This document shows, piece after piece, positions 1 through 5,178 of a stretch of DNA of 5,178 nucleotides. The notes under the pieces were generated by a model. That model was not told the DNA's origin. It made no database searches and worked only from the letters and a program-made list of their open reading frames with translations. The DNA is taken from assembly GCA_034211175.1 (NCBI GenBank), contig JAXHUH010000020.1, positions 1 through 5,178 of the forward strand, given 5' to 3'. The first letter of the stretch is position 1, and each line of letters opens with the position of its first letter. Made by a program: the position numbers and the translations under genes. Source of the DNA: JAXHUH01 sp034211175 (lineage in GTDB: Bacteria; Actinomycetota; Acidimicrobiia; Acidimicrobiales; CAIXPF01).

Positions 1-1
1 C

Positions 2-289
2 TGGGCCGGGGTGCTCGTCGCCGCAGCCGTGTTCGGCGTGTGGGACGGTCCGCTGCTGGTCGGGACCTACGCGGTCCGCGCCGGGCACGGCCCGCCGGGC
101 GCGGTTGCGTCGGTGTTCACGGTGGCGGCCAGCCTCAAGCTCGGCGCGGCGTCGATCGGGGCGCTCGCCGGCGGGTACCTGCTCGACGGCCGGGCCACGG
201 CGGCCGGACTCGTTGCGATCGGTGTCGCCCACCTCGCCGCAGCGGCCGTGGGGCTCGCGCTGTGCCGCCCGCCGGGGCGGCGGGGCTGA
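2..289 (+). CDS. MFS transporter, C-terminal fragment (5' end outside window)
   Basis: The reading frame is open from the left edge and ends at TGA 287-289, leaving 95 visible residues. They form about three hydrophobic helices (roughly residues 4-25, 36-58 and 66-87). Between the first two lies GPLLVGTYAVRAGHGPPG, and the second ends in GALAGGYLLDGR. A G-rich helix followed by a G-x-L-x-D-x-R loop is typical of the second half of major facilitator superfamily transporters, where helices 10-12 close the C-terminal bundle. The protein would sit in the cytoplasmic membrane and move a small solute by secondary transport. The substrate cannot be told from this piece; drug-efflux-like MFS members often look like this. 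It ends 15 bases before the stop of the convergent M23-like lipoprotein gene, so the two transcripts meet tail to tail. The family call rests on composition and loop motifs only, and another multi-helix transporter is possible. Confidence 0.7.
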   Translation, partial: WAGVLVAAAVFGVWDGPLLVGTYAVRAGHGPPGAVASVFTVAASLKLGAASIGALAGGYLLDGRATAAGLVAIGVAHLAAAAVGLALCRPPGRRG

Positions 290-304
290 TCCGCTCGTAC
301 CCGC

Positions 305-1105
305 TCAGCAGCCGGCGCCGGGCCGGTCGGGGATCGACGGGTCGACGACCTCGATGTGGACGTGGGGCCACGACGGGCTCGCCGAGTCGCGGTCGACCTG
401 GGACTCGAACGGCAGCGTCGTCGGCCCCCGGGCGATGACCGTCGCGCCCGCCTGCACCCGCTGGCCCCGGCTGACCTGGACGCCGTCGATGTGGAGGAGC
501 TTGACCTCCCACCCGGGGCGCTCGTCGGGCTCGATGACGGCGAAGTCGTCGTAGTGCTCGCAGTAGAGGACGTACGTGCCGGCCCGGACGACGGTGCCGG
601 TCACCGGTGAGCGGATCTCGACGTTCGGGTCGGCGACGATGTCGGCCGCGGTGCGCGAGCCGGTGCCCCGGCCCCGGGAGTCGAGCGTGACCCACGCCCT
701 CGCCGAATCGGCCGGGGTGAGCTGCTGGGCGCCGTCGTGGCTCGACTCGTGGAACCCGATCATCTCGACCCGGGTCGACGGGTGGTACAGGGTGACGCCG
801 CCGACGGTCGCGAACGGCGAGTAGTACTGCTCGGCGACCGTGCGAGCGGACGCCGACACGGGCGCGGGGGCTGGCGCCGAGGTCGTGGGCGGCGCGGTGG
901 TGGGCGGGGCCGTCGTCGGTGCCGCGGTCGTGGGCGGTGCCACCGTCGTCGACGGCAACGGGACGATGGACGTCGAGGTCGTCGTCGGCGCGGCGGCGGT
1001 CTCGTCGCCGGTCGAACCGACCGACGACACCGAGCACGCCGCGGTGACCACGGCGACCAGGACCACCAACGCGCGAACCCCTGCCGCCTGCCAACCGGTG
1101 CGCAT
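305..1105 (-). CDS. Secreted lipoprotein with a LytM/M23-like metallopeptidase domain
   Basis: This 266-residue protein is numbered here from ATG 1105-1103; an in-frame GTG lies immediately before it at 1108. The N-terminus is a lipoprotein signal: a charged start, a hydrophobic stretch (VRALVVLVAVVTAAC), and a lipobox VTAAC with Cys24 as the acylation site. Residues of about 38-85 are a Thr/Pro/Ala linker that would span from membrane to cell wall. The C-terminal part resembles M23 (LytM) endopeptidases, zinc enzymes that cut peptidoglycan cross-bridges. It has SPVTGTVVRAGTYV near 166-179, KLLHIDG with His205 where families have the YAHL His, and WPHVHIEV with the HxH pair His248/His250. The ADI Asp (155) matches the Asp ligand, but the His expected four residues earlier is Arg151. 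A HESSHD stretch at 119-124 might substitute. It may therefore be active with altered ligands, or a non-catalytic LytM domain of the regulatory kind. No Shine-Dalgarno is visible, and the upstream promoter may give a leaderless mRNA. Confidence 0.8.
   Translation of the reverse strand: MRTGWQAAGVRALVVLVAVVTAACSVSSVGSTGDETAAAPTTTSTSIVPLPSTTVAPPTTAAPTTAPPTTAPPTTSAPAPAPVSASARTVAEQYYSPFATVGGVTLYHPSTRVEMIGFHESSHDGAQQLTPADSARAWVTLDSRGRGTGSRTAADIVADPNVEIRSPVTGTVVRAGTYVLYCEHYDDFAVIEPDERPGWEVKLLHIDGVQVSRGQRVQAGATVIARGPTTLPFESQVDRDSASPSWPHVHIEVVDPSIPDRPGAGC
881..940. repeat. Four 15-bp tandem units encoding the Pro/Thr linker
   Basis: Four successive 15-base units starting at 881, 896, 911 and 926 share the pattern GGTSGTGGGCGGNGC with a few differences; the third unit is the most divergent. 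On the minus strand they encode pentapeptide repeats of the APPTT/TAAPT type in the linker between the lipid anchor and the LytM-like domain. Whole-unit gain or loss would keep the frame and simply change linker length, so this is a likely site of length variation between strains. Confidence 0.7.
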
Positions 1106-1114
1106 CACCAGGTC

Positions 1115-1142
1115 ACGGTACCGACCGTCTCCCGTGCCGCAA
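1115..1142 (-). promoter_or_regulatory. Candidate promoter for the M23-like lipoprotein gene
   Basis: Reading the minus strand, TTGCGG (1142-1137) and TACCGT (1120-1115) are separated by 16 bases. They resemble actinobacterial -35 (TTGnnn) and -10 (TAnnnT) elements. A start site about seven bases beyond the -10 would fall on or next to the GTG at 1108, three bases before the ATG at 1105. This suits a leaderless transcript and agrees with the absence of a ribosome binding site. The call comes from pattern matching alone in a GC-rich divergent region. Confidence 0.35.
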
Positions 1143-1212
1143 CGTCCGCGTCAGGTGTGATCTCGCCGTCGTGGACCGACCGGTTCGACGCGGCCGGCGC
1201 GGCGCGCAAGGA

Positions 1213-1225
1213 TCCCCGTCGGGGA
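1213..1225. other. Short perfect hairpin upstream of the aldo/keto reductase
   Basis: TCCCC GTC GGGGA is a 5-bp inverted repeat with a 3-base loop. It ends eight bases before the reductase ribosome binding site and lies inside the probable 5' untranslated region. It could be a weak mRNA structure influencing ribosome access, or chance in GC-rich DNA. The rest of the divergent region (1106-1248) shows no clear plus-strand promoter to me. Confidence 0.3.
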
Positions 1226-1233
1226 CGCGCAGC

Positions 1234-1240
1234 GGAGGGG
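1234..1240 (+). promoter_or_regulatory. Ribosome binding site fixing the reductase start at GTG 1249
   Basis: GGAGGGG sits eight bases before GTG 1249, an ideal Shine-Dalgarno spacing. It decides against the longer in-frame extension beginning at 1171, whose extra residues are Arg/Gly-rich and unlike the family. A further GTG at 1258 would be 17 bases away and is less likely. Confidence 0.75.
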
Positions 1241-1248
1241 AGCGAACC

Positions 1249-2250
<1,002 letters not shown>

Positions 2251-2253
<3 letters not shown>

Positions 2254-2264
2254 GCTCCGCCGGG
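2251..2264 (+). repeat. 14-bp direct repeat, copy 1 (at the reductase stop codon)
   Basis: TGAGCTCCGCCGGG begins exactly at the reductase stop codon. An identical 14-base copy begins exactly at the stop codon of the next gene (3214-3227). The flanks on both sides differ. In this copy the bases that follow do not complete the hairpin seen in copy 2. Confidence 0.6.
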
Positions 2265-2311
2265 ACCGGCATCGCGCACCCCGTTCACGGAGACAACAGC
2301 TCGGCGAACCA

Positions 2312-2340
2312 CCACGAGCCGCGCAGTGGCACACTCGTGG
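2312..2340. promoter_or_regulatory. Inverted repeat upstream of the ABM-domain gene, possible operator or mRNA hairpin
   Basis: CCACGAG (2312-2318) and CTCGTGG (2334-2340) are perfect 7-bp arms separated by 15 bases. A smaller AGTG-GCA-CACT palindrome (2325-2335) overlaps the right half and would compete with it. The element ends 13 bases before the ribosome binding site and 27 before the start codon. It could be a dyad operator or a 5' leader structure. No T-run follows it, so it does not look like a terminator for the reductase. No clear -35/-10 pair is visible nearby. Confidence 0.35.
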
Positions 2341-2353
2341 GCCCGAAGCCTCC

Positions 2354-2359
2354 AGGAGG
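2354..2359 (+). promoter_or_regulatory. Ribosome binding site fixing the ABM-protein start at GTG 2368
   Basis: AGGAGG lies eight bases before the in-frame GTG at 2368, a textbook spacing. This rules out the upstream in-frame GTG at 2326, which would place the Shine-Dalgarno inside the coding sequence. Confidence 0.8.
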
Positions 2360-2367
2360 TTCGTGCC

Positions 2368-3216
2368 GTGCCCCCGCCGTCACGACGCTCGCCGATGGTC
2401 GTCGTCTCCCGCCGCGCCGTGCCCGGCCACGCCCGGGAGTTCGAGCGGTGGCTGGGCCGGCTGGTCGACGCCGCCGCGGACGCACCGGGCCACGTCGGCT
2501 CGGAGATCCGCCGCCCGGGACGGGCCGCGCCCGACGACTGGGTCGTCGTCTACCAGTTCGCGGACACGACGAGCCTGGAGGCGTGGATGCGCTCGCCGGC
2601 GCGGGCCGAGCTGCTCGCGTCGGGCCGCGGGCTGATGGTGGGCGACGCGACCGAGCAGGTGATCGCGGTCCACCCGACCGAGTCCGACCCGGTGACCGCG
2701 GTGAGCTCGGTGCGGGTGCGGGAAGGCGCCAGCGACGCCTACGCCGCGGCCCACGACCGCCTGGTCGAGCGGATGGGCGCCTTCGACGGGTTCATCCGCA
2801 GCGAGCTGCTGTGGCCGGTGCCCGGGGTGCAGGACGACACGATCGTCCTGTTCACCTTCGACGACCGCGCCCACCTCGACGCCTGGCTGGCGTCGCCCGA
2901 GCGCGCCGAGGCGCTCGACGAGCTCGCGCCGCTCACCGAGAGCGACCGAGCGGTGAACGTCGTCGGCGGGTTCGCCGGGTGGTTCCCCGCCGGGGCGACG
3001 GGTGCGCCGCCCCGCTGGAAGCAGGCGACGCTCGTCCTCGCCGCCCTGTTCCCGACGTCGCTCGCCATCGGCGCGGTCCGTGAGCGGGTGCTGCCCGACC
3101 TGGCGACCGTCCCGGCGACGCTGCTGGCCAACGTGATCGGGATCATCGTGCTGACGTGGCTGCTGATGCCCTGGTTGACCCGGGTGTTCGCCGGCTGGTT
3201 ACGGCGCGATGCGTGA
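2368..3216 (+). CDS. Tandem ABM-domain protein with C-terminal membrane anchor (COG3224-like)
   Basis: This 282-residue protein has two antibiotic-biosynthesis-monooxygenase (ABM, dimeric alpha/beta ferredoxin-like) domains in tandem. Domain 1 spans about residues 10-103 and domain 2 about 110-202. The internal duplication is plain: FADTTSLEAWMRSPARAELL (64-83) and FDDRAHLDAWLASPERAEAL (164-183) lie exactly 100 residues apart. After FAGWFP (202-207) comes a basic PPRWKQ, then two hydrophobic segments (about 219-236 and 248-274), the last ending LMPWLTRVFAGWLRRD. This order matches, as I recall it, an uncharacterised group annotated as ABM superfamily (COG3224). ABM domains occur in quinone-forming monooxygenases, haem-degrading enzymes and stress proteins, often without a bound metal. 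No substrate can be assigned. The two domains in one chain would substitute for the usual dimer, placed at the inner face of the membrane by the tail. The start is fixed by AGGAGG at eight bases. Confidence 0.85.
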   Translation: MPPPSRRSPMVVVSRRAVPGHAREFERWLGRLVDAAADAPGHVGSEIRRPGRAAPDDWVVVYQFADTTSLEAWMRSPARAELLASGRGLMVGDATEQVIAVHPTESDPVTAVSSVRVREGASDAYAAAHDRLVERMGAFDGFIRSELLWPVPGVQDDTIVLFTFDDRAHLDAWLASPERAEALDELAPLTESDRAVNVVGGFAGWFPAGATGAPPRWKQATLVLAALFPTSLAIGAVRERVLPDLATVPATLLANVIGIIVLTWLLMPWLTRVFAGWLRRDA

Positions 3217-3227
3217 GCTCCGCCGGG
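3214..3227 (+). repeat. 14-bp direct repeat, copy 2 (at the ABM-protein stop codon)
   Basis: This is the second identical copy of TGAGCTCCGCCGGG, again starting at the TGA stop codon. Here the following TGGCGG lets the CCGCC part fold into a hairpin. Confidence 0.6.
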
Positions 3228-3235
3228 TGGCGGCT
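3216..3235 (+). terminator. Possible weak terminator hairpin after the ABM-protein gene
   Basis: CCGCC (3220-3224) and GGCGG (3229-3233) form a perfect 5-bp stem with a GGGT loop. The flanking AG/CT can add two pairs across a two-base bulge. The downstream sequence (GACGGGTTGTCGTTCCT) is only mildly T-rich. It overlaps the stop codon, so it could end the transcript or be a coincidental GC-rich hairpin. Confidence 0.35.
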
Positions 3236-3270
3236 GACGGGTTGTCGTTCCTCGGGGGGTGGGGGAACCG

Positions 3271-3339
3271 ATGACAGGTGCTATGACATCAGAGGAGGCA
3301 TGGGACACGAGGCGGGTGCGTTGGTGGGCGGAACCATGA
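3271..3339 (+). CDS. Possible 22-codon leader ORF overlapping the first lipoprotein start
   Basis: ATG 3271 opens a frame of 22 codons beginning MTGAMTSEEAW. It contains three Trp codons, two adjacent at positions 18-19, and stops at TGA 3337-3339. The stop shares the ATGA tetranucleotide with the lipoprotein ATG at 3336, the arrangement seen in translational coupling. A G-rich run (GGGTGGGGG, 3257-3265) ends five bases before its ATG and could act as a weak ribosome binding site. An AGAGGAGG at 3291-3298 falls within the ORF. The peptide resembles nothing I know, and so short a frame may be chance. A role as upstream regulatory ORF is inference from the overlap alone. Confidence 0.25.
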   Translation: MTGAMTSEEAWDTRRVRWWAEP

Positions 3340-3992
3340 CGGGGCGGGTCCGGGCGGTGGCCACCGCGGCCGCGCTCGCGTGCGGTGCGGTCGTGCTCGC
3401 CGCCTGCGGCGACTCCGAGCCGCAGCCCGACCTGACGTCGGCGACGGCCGACGCCACCACGACGTCGTCGACGGAGGCCACCACGACGACCGCGCCGGGA
3501 GGGGCGCCCCGGCCCGACAACGGCGGCGACGACGGCTTCTCACCGCTCGACCAGCTCCCGGCAACGACGGTCGAGGAGGCGCCGACCACGACGGCCACGC
3601 CGACGACCGACGAGACCGCGCCGGAGCACCCGCCGAGCGACTTCGTCGAGCTCGGCTACCTGCCCGACCTCGAAGCCGGGGCGATCAGCCTCGACGACGA
3701 CGACGCCCGGGACGAGCTCCTCGACGTGCTGCGCGACCGGGGCGCCTCCAACATCGCCGCCGCCCGCAGGGCCCTCCAACGCCCGCTGGGCACGGTCGAA
3801 GCCGGCTTCGCGTTCGTGCTCCAGGGCTGCGACGAGCGGAGCGCGGCGCTCCGCCTGTCGTCCACCTCCATCAGCGCTGCGCTGACCGGCGACACGCGCT
3901 CCACGTGCGTCGCCCCTCACACGTTCCTCGCCGTCTTCCGCCTCGCCGAGCACGACGTCCCCGCGGGCGCCGTGCTCACCGATCCGGCCTGA
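3336..3992 (+). CDS. Small lipoprotein of unknown function, paralogue 1
   Basis: This 218-residue secreted lipoprotein has an n-region MTGRVR, a hydrophobic core AVATAAALACGAVVLAAC, a lipobox LAAC and Cys24 as the lipidation site. Residues of about 31-100 are a low-complexity Thr/Ala/Asp/Pro linker (runs such as TTTSSTEATTTTAPGG). Residues 117-218 form a compact domain: LDDDDARDELLDVL, a likely helix RAALQRPL-type segment, GFAF (157-160), GC with Cys165, then Cys191-VAP and LAVF (198-201). Cys165 and Cys191 probably form a disulfide outside the cell. The domain aligns without gaps to the downstream lipoprotein, so the pair arose by duplication. I do not recognise the domain. Start choice is uncertain: ATG 3300 adds 12 residues but has AGGAGG only one base away, too close to use, while ATG 3336 gives the best signal peptide with a weak GGCGGA. 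A role in envelope sensing or binding would be a guess. Confidence 0.8.
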   Translation: MTGRVRAVATAAALACGAVVLAACGDSEPQPDLTSATADATTTSSTEATTTTAPGGAPRPDNGGDDGFSPLDQLPATTVEEAPTTTATPTTDETAPEHPPSDFVELGYLPDLEAGAISLDDDDARDELLDVLRDRGASNIAAARRALQRPLGTVEAGFAFVLQGCDERSAALRLSSTSISAALTGDTRSTCVAPHTFLAVFRLAEHDVPAGAVLTDPA

Positions 3993-4022
3993 TCGTCCCG
4001 ACCCTCGCCGCACCGGCCCGAC

Positions 4023-4063
4023 GGCCCGCGGAACCACGGCACGACGACGTGGGAACCGCGGCC
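4023..4063 (+). terminator. Long interrupted hairpin between the two paralogous lipoprotein genes
   Basis: GGCC-C-GCGG (4023-4031) pairs with CCGCGGCC (4056-4063), eight pairs with one bulged C. Inside, CCACG (4034-4038) pairs perfectly with CGTGG (4048-4052), closing a nine-base loop. The two stems are separated by an AA/GAA purine internal loop. There is no T-run after it, so it would be an atypical terminator. It ends 23 bases before the next ATG, a gene with no visible ribosome binding site, so it might instead be a 5' leader structure controlling translation or a partial attenuator. Confidence 0.35.
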
Positions 4064-4086
4064 CGACCGCCGACGTCACACCACAC

Positions 4087-4635
4087 ATGAGCAGCCACCG
4101 CGGCCCCATCACCCGACGAGGCGGCGCGGTCGTCCTCGCCCTCGCCACGGCGCGGTTGGCCGGTTGCGGCGGCGACACCTCCCCGACCGGGGTGGGCGAC
4201 AACACCGCGACGATCGACGCGACCGTCACGACCTCGGCGAGTACCGTCACGTCCACCACGGTCGCGGCCGGCCCGCGTGCCGACATCCTCGTGAACCTGG
4301 GCGTCGACTGGGTCGTCGAACCGAGTGCGACACGCCTCGATGACGCCGACACCGTCGCGGCGATGCGCGCGGCGCTGATCGCCGAGGACCCGCGGTCGAT
4401 CGACGAGGCGCTCGAGGCCCTCGACGAGCCGGTGCCGGAGGGCGAGATCGGGTTCGCGTTCGCCTTCCTCGGCTGCGAGGCGACCGATGCGGTGCTCGAG
4501 CTCACCGACACCACGATCACCGCGACGCTCATCGAGGACCCCGACGTCGCGTGCGACGCCCCCGATGGCTACCTCGCCGTCTTCACCGTCCCGGCCGCCG
4601 ACGTGGCGCCCGACGCCGAGCTGGTGCACCCGTAG
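4087..4635 (+). CDS. Small lipoprotein of unknown function, paralogue 2
   Basis: This 182-residue secreted lipoprotein has a basic n-region MSSHRGPITRRGG, a hydrophobic stretch AVVLALATARLAGC, a lipobox LAGC and Cys27 as the lipidation site. The linker (about 30-62) is Thr/Ala/Ser-rich and shorter than in its neighbour. The domain runs from Leu84 (RLDDADTVAAM) through GFAF (122-125), Cys130 and Cys156-DAP to LAVF (163-166). It matches the upstream gene's domain residue for residue in spacing: Cys to Cys is 26 in both, and the conserved Leu to GFAF is 38 in both. By hand I count 26 identities over the last 61 aligned positions. The two cysteines should form a disulfide. No Shine-Dalgarno precedes ATG 4087 (the upstream bases are GACGTCACACCACAC), so initiation is leaderless, structure-dependent or coupled. 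The function is unrecognised. It ends nine bases from the stop of the convergent CPBP protease gene. Confidence 0.8.
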   Translation: MSSHRGPITRRGGAVVLALATARLAGCGGDTSPTGVGDNTATIDATVTTSASTVTSTTVAAGPRADILVNLGVDWVVEPSATRLDDADTVAAMRAALIAEDPRSIDEALEALDEPVPEGEIGFAFAFLGCEATDAVLELTDTTITATLIEDPDVACDAPDGYLAVFTVPAADVAPDAELVHP

Positions 4636-4644
4636 TCGGTTCCG

Positions 4645-5178
4645 TCAGAGCAGGCCGTCGGCCCGGGCGATCACCACGAGCGCCACGAACATCGTCGCGT
4701 TGGCGGCGACGTGCACGAGCCACGGCAACCGGATGCTGCCCGACCGCTGACGCACGACACCGAGCATCGCTCCCCACGCGGCCGCCATCACCACGCCGAG
4801 CGGGCCGCCGGGCACGCCGTAGAGGTGGATCGCACCGAACGCCGCCGCCTGGACCGCGATCGCGGCCGCCGCCGACAGGCCCGCGACGCGCAGCGCCGTC
4901 TGGAGCAGGCCGCGGAACAACACCTCTTCGACCAGCGGGTTCACCAGCGAGAACCCGACGCCCGCCGCGACCAGGACCCAGGTGGGGCGCCCGACGAGGA
5001 CCTCGGTGAGCGTCTCCGTGTCGGCCCGCCCCGACCCGATGAACGCGACGAGCGCGACCGACGTGACCGGCACGGACGCGACGGCGACCGCCACGGTCAG
5101 CCGGTCGAGCGCCCCCGGGCCGAGCCACGGCGGTGGGAGGGCCTCCCGCCGGCGGTGGGCGGCGGCGACCACGATCAG
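4645..5178 (-). CDS. CPBP-family intramembrane metalloprotease (CAAX protease/Abi type), N-terminus outside window
   Basis: The minus-strand frame is open to the right edge and stops at 4645, giving 177 visible residues counted from the edge. It carries all three motifs of the CPBP (CAAX prenyl protease and bacteriocin-processing, Abi) family: EExxxR as Glu84-Glu85...Arg89 in NPLVEEVLFRGLLQ, FxxxH as Phe114...His118 in FGAIH, and HxxxN as His156...Asn160 in LVHVAANA. In the Rce1-type structure these Glu and His residues form the catalytic site within the membrane. Hydrophobic segments lie at about 27-47, 66-82, 101-117, 124-141 and 156-171. Bacterial members have varied roles (bacteriocin self-immunity, processing, envelope maintenance), and nothing here fixes the substrate. 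GTG at 5172 is in frame, but the frame continues upstream, and other family members usually have further N-terminal helices, so the true start is probably outside. It converges on the lipoprotein pair with a nine-base gap. Confidence 0.9.
   Translation of the reverse strand: MIVVAAAHRRREALPPPWLGPGALDRLTVAVAVASVPVTSVALVAFIGSGRADTETLTEVLVGRPTWVLVAAGVGFSLVNPLVEEVLFRGLLQTALRVAGLSAAAAIAVQAAAFGAIHLYGVPGGPLGVVMAAAWGAMLGVVRQRSGSIRLPWLVHVAANATMFVALVVIARADGLL

Noticed and set aside
840..1160. Gly/Val-rich plus-strand frame opposite the linker of the M23-like lipoprotein
   Set aside because: It is the antisense reading of the Pro/Thr tandem repeat; the minus strand has the lipobox and LytM motifs.
1171..1248. 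N-terminal extension of the aldo/keto reductase from GTG 1171
   Set aside because: It is Arg/Gly-rich with no family similarity, and a strong GGAGGGG with correct spacing supports GTG 1249.
3282..3287. TATGAC as a -10 element for the first lipoprotein gene
   Set aside because: No credible -35 lies 16-18 bases upstream (the region is a G-run), and the last base is not T.
3459..3468. ACGACGTCGT palindrome within the first lipoprotein gene
   Set aside because: It is a by-product of repeated ACG/TCG (Thr/Ser) codons in the linker, so no operator role is supported.
3540..4532. 330-codon minus-strand open frame across both lipoprotein genes
   Set aside because: It has Ser/Ala/Arg/Gly-rich composition without motifs, whereas the plus strand gives two lipoproteins with aligned domains and lipoboxes.

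Overview
This window is very GC-rich, uses GTG as well as ATG starts, and is dense in short, closely spaced genes. Together with three secreted lipoproteins carrying Thr/Pro-rich linkers, this points to an actinobacterium. The particular mix (an M23-like lipoprotein with an APPTT-type linker, plus small TTT-rich lipoproteins) fits Acidimicrobiia best, but that placement is an inference from recalled style, not from a search.

Layout from left to right. (1) The last three membrane helices of an MFS transporter run in from the left edge. (2) Tail to tail with it is a minus-strand lipoprotein with a LytM/M23-like C-terminal domain. It has a possible leaderless promoter and reads divergently from the next gene. 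(3) A complete aldo/keto reductase closely resembling E. coli YajO, with an intact Asp-Tyr-Lys-His tetrad. (4) A protein with two antibiotic-biosynthesis-monooxygenase (ABM) domains and a hydrophobic C-terminal anchor. (5) Two consecutive small lipoproteins of unknown function that are clear paralogues of each other. The first has a possible 22-codon upstream ORF, and the two are separated by an intergenic hairpin. (6) Converging on them from the right edge is a CPBP-family (CAAX protease/Abi-type) membrane metalloprotease, cut at its N-terminus.

No rRNA, tRNA, CRISPR array, insertion sequence or phage gene was seen. No intergenic stretch reaches 300 bases; the largest are about 143 bases (1106-1248), 119 (3217-3335), 114 (2254-2367) and 94 (3993-4086).

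The genes do not form an obvious pathway. The reductase and the ABM protein could be cytosolic or membrane-associated oxidoreductase-type functions. The three lipoproteins and the CPBP protease are envelope proteins. The most distinctive content is the tandem pair of paralogous lipoproteins, which share a roughly 100-residue domain with two invariantly spaced cysteines. I do not recognise this domain as a named family. I found no convincing evidence of a multi-gene defence or mobile system.
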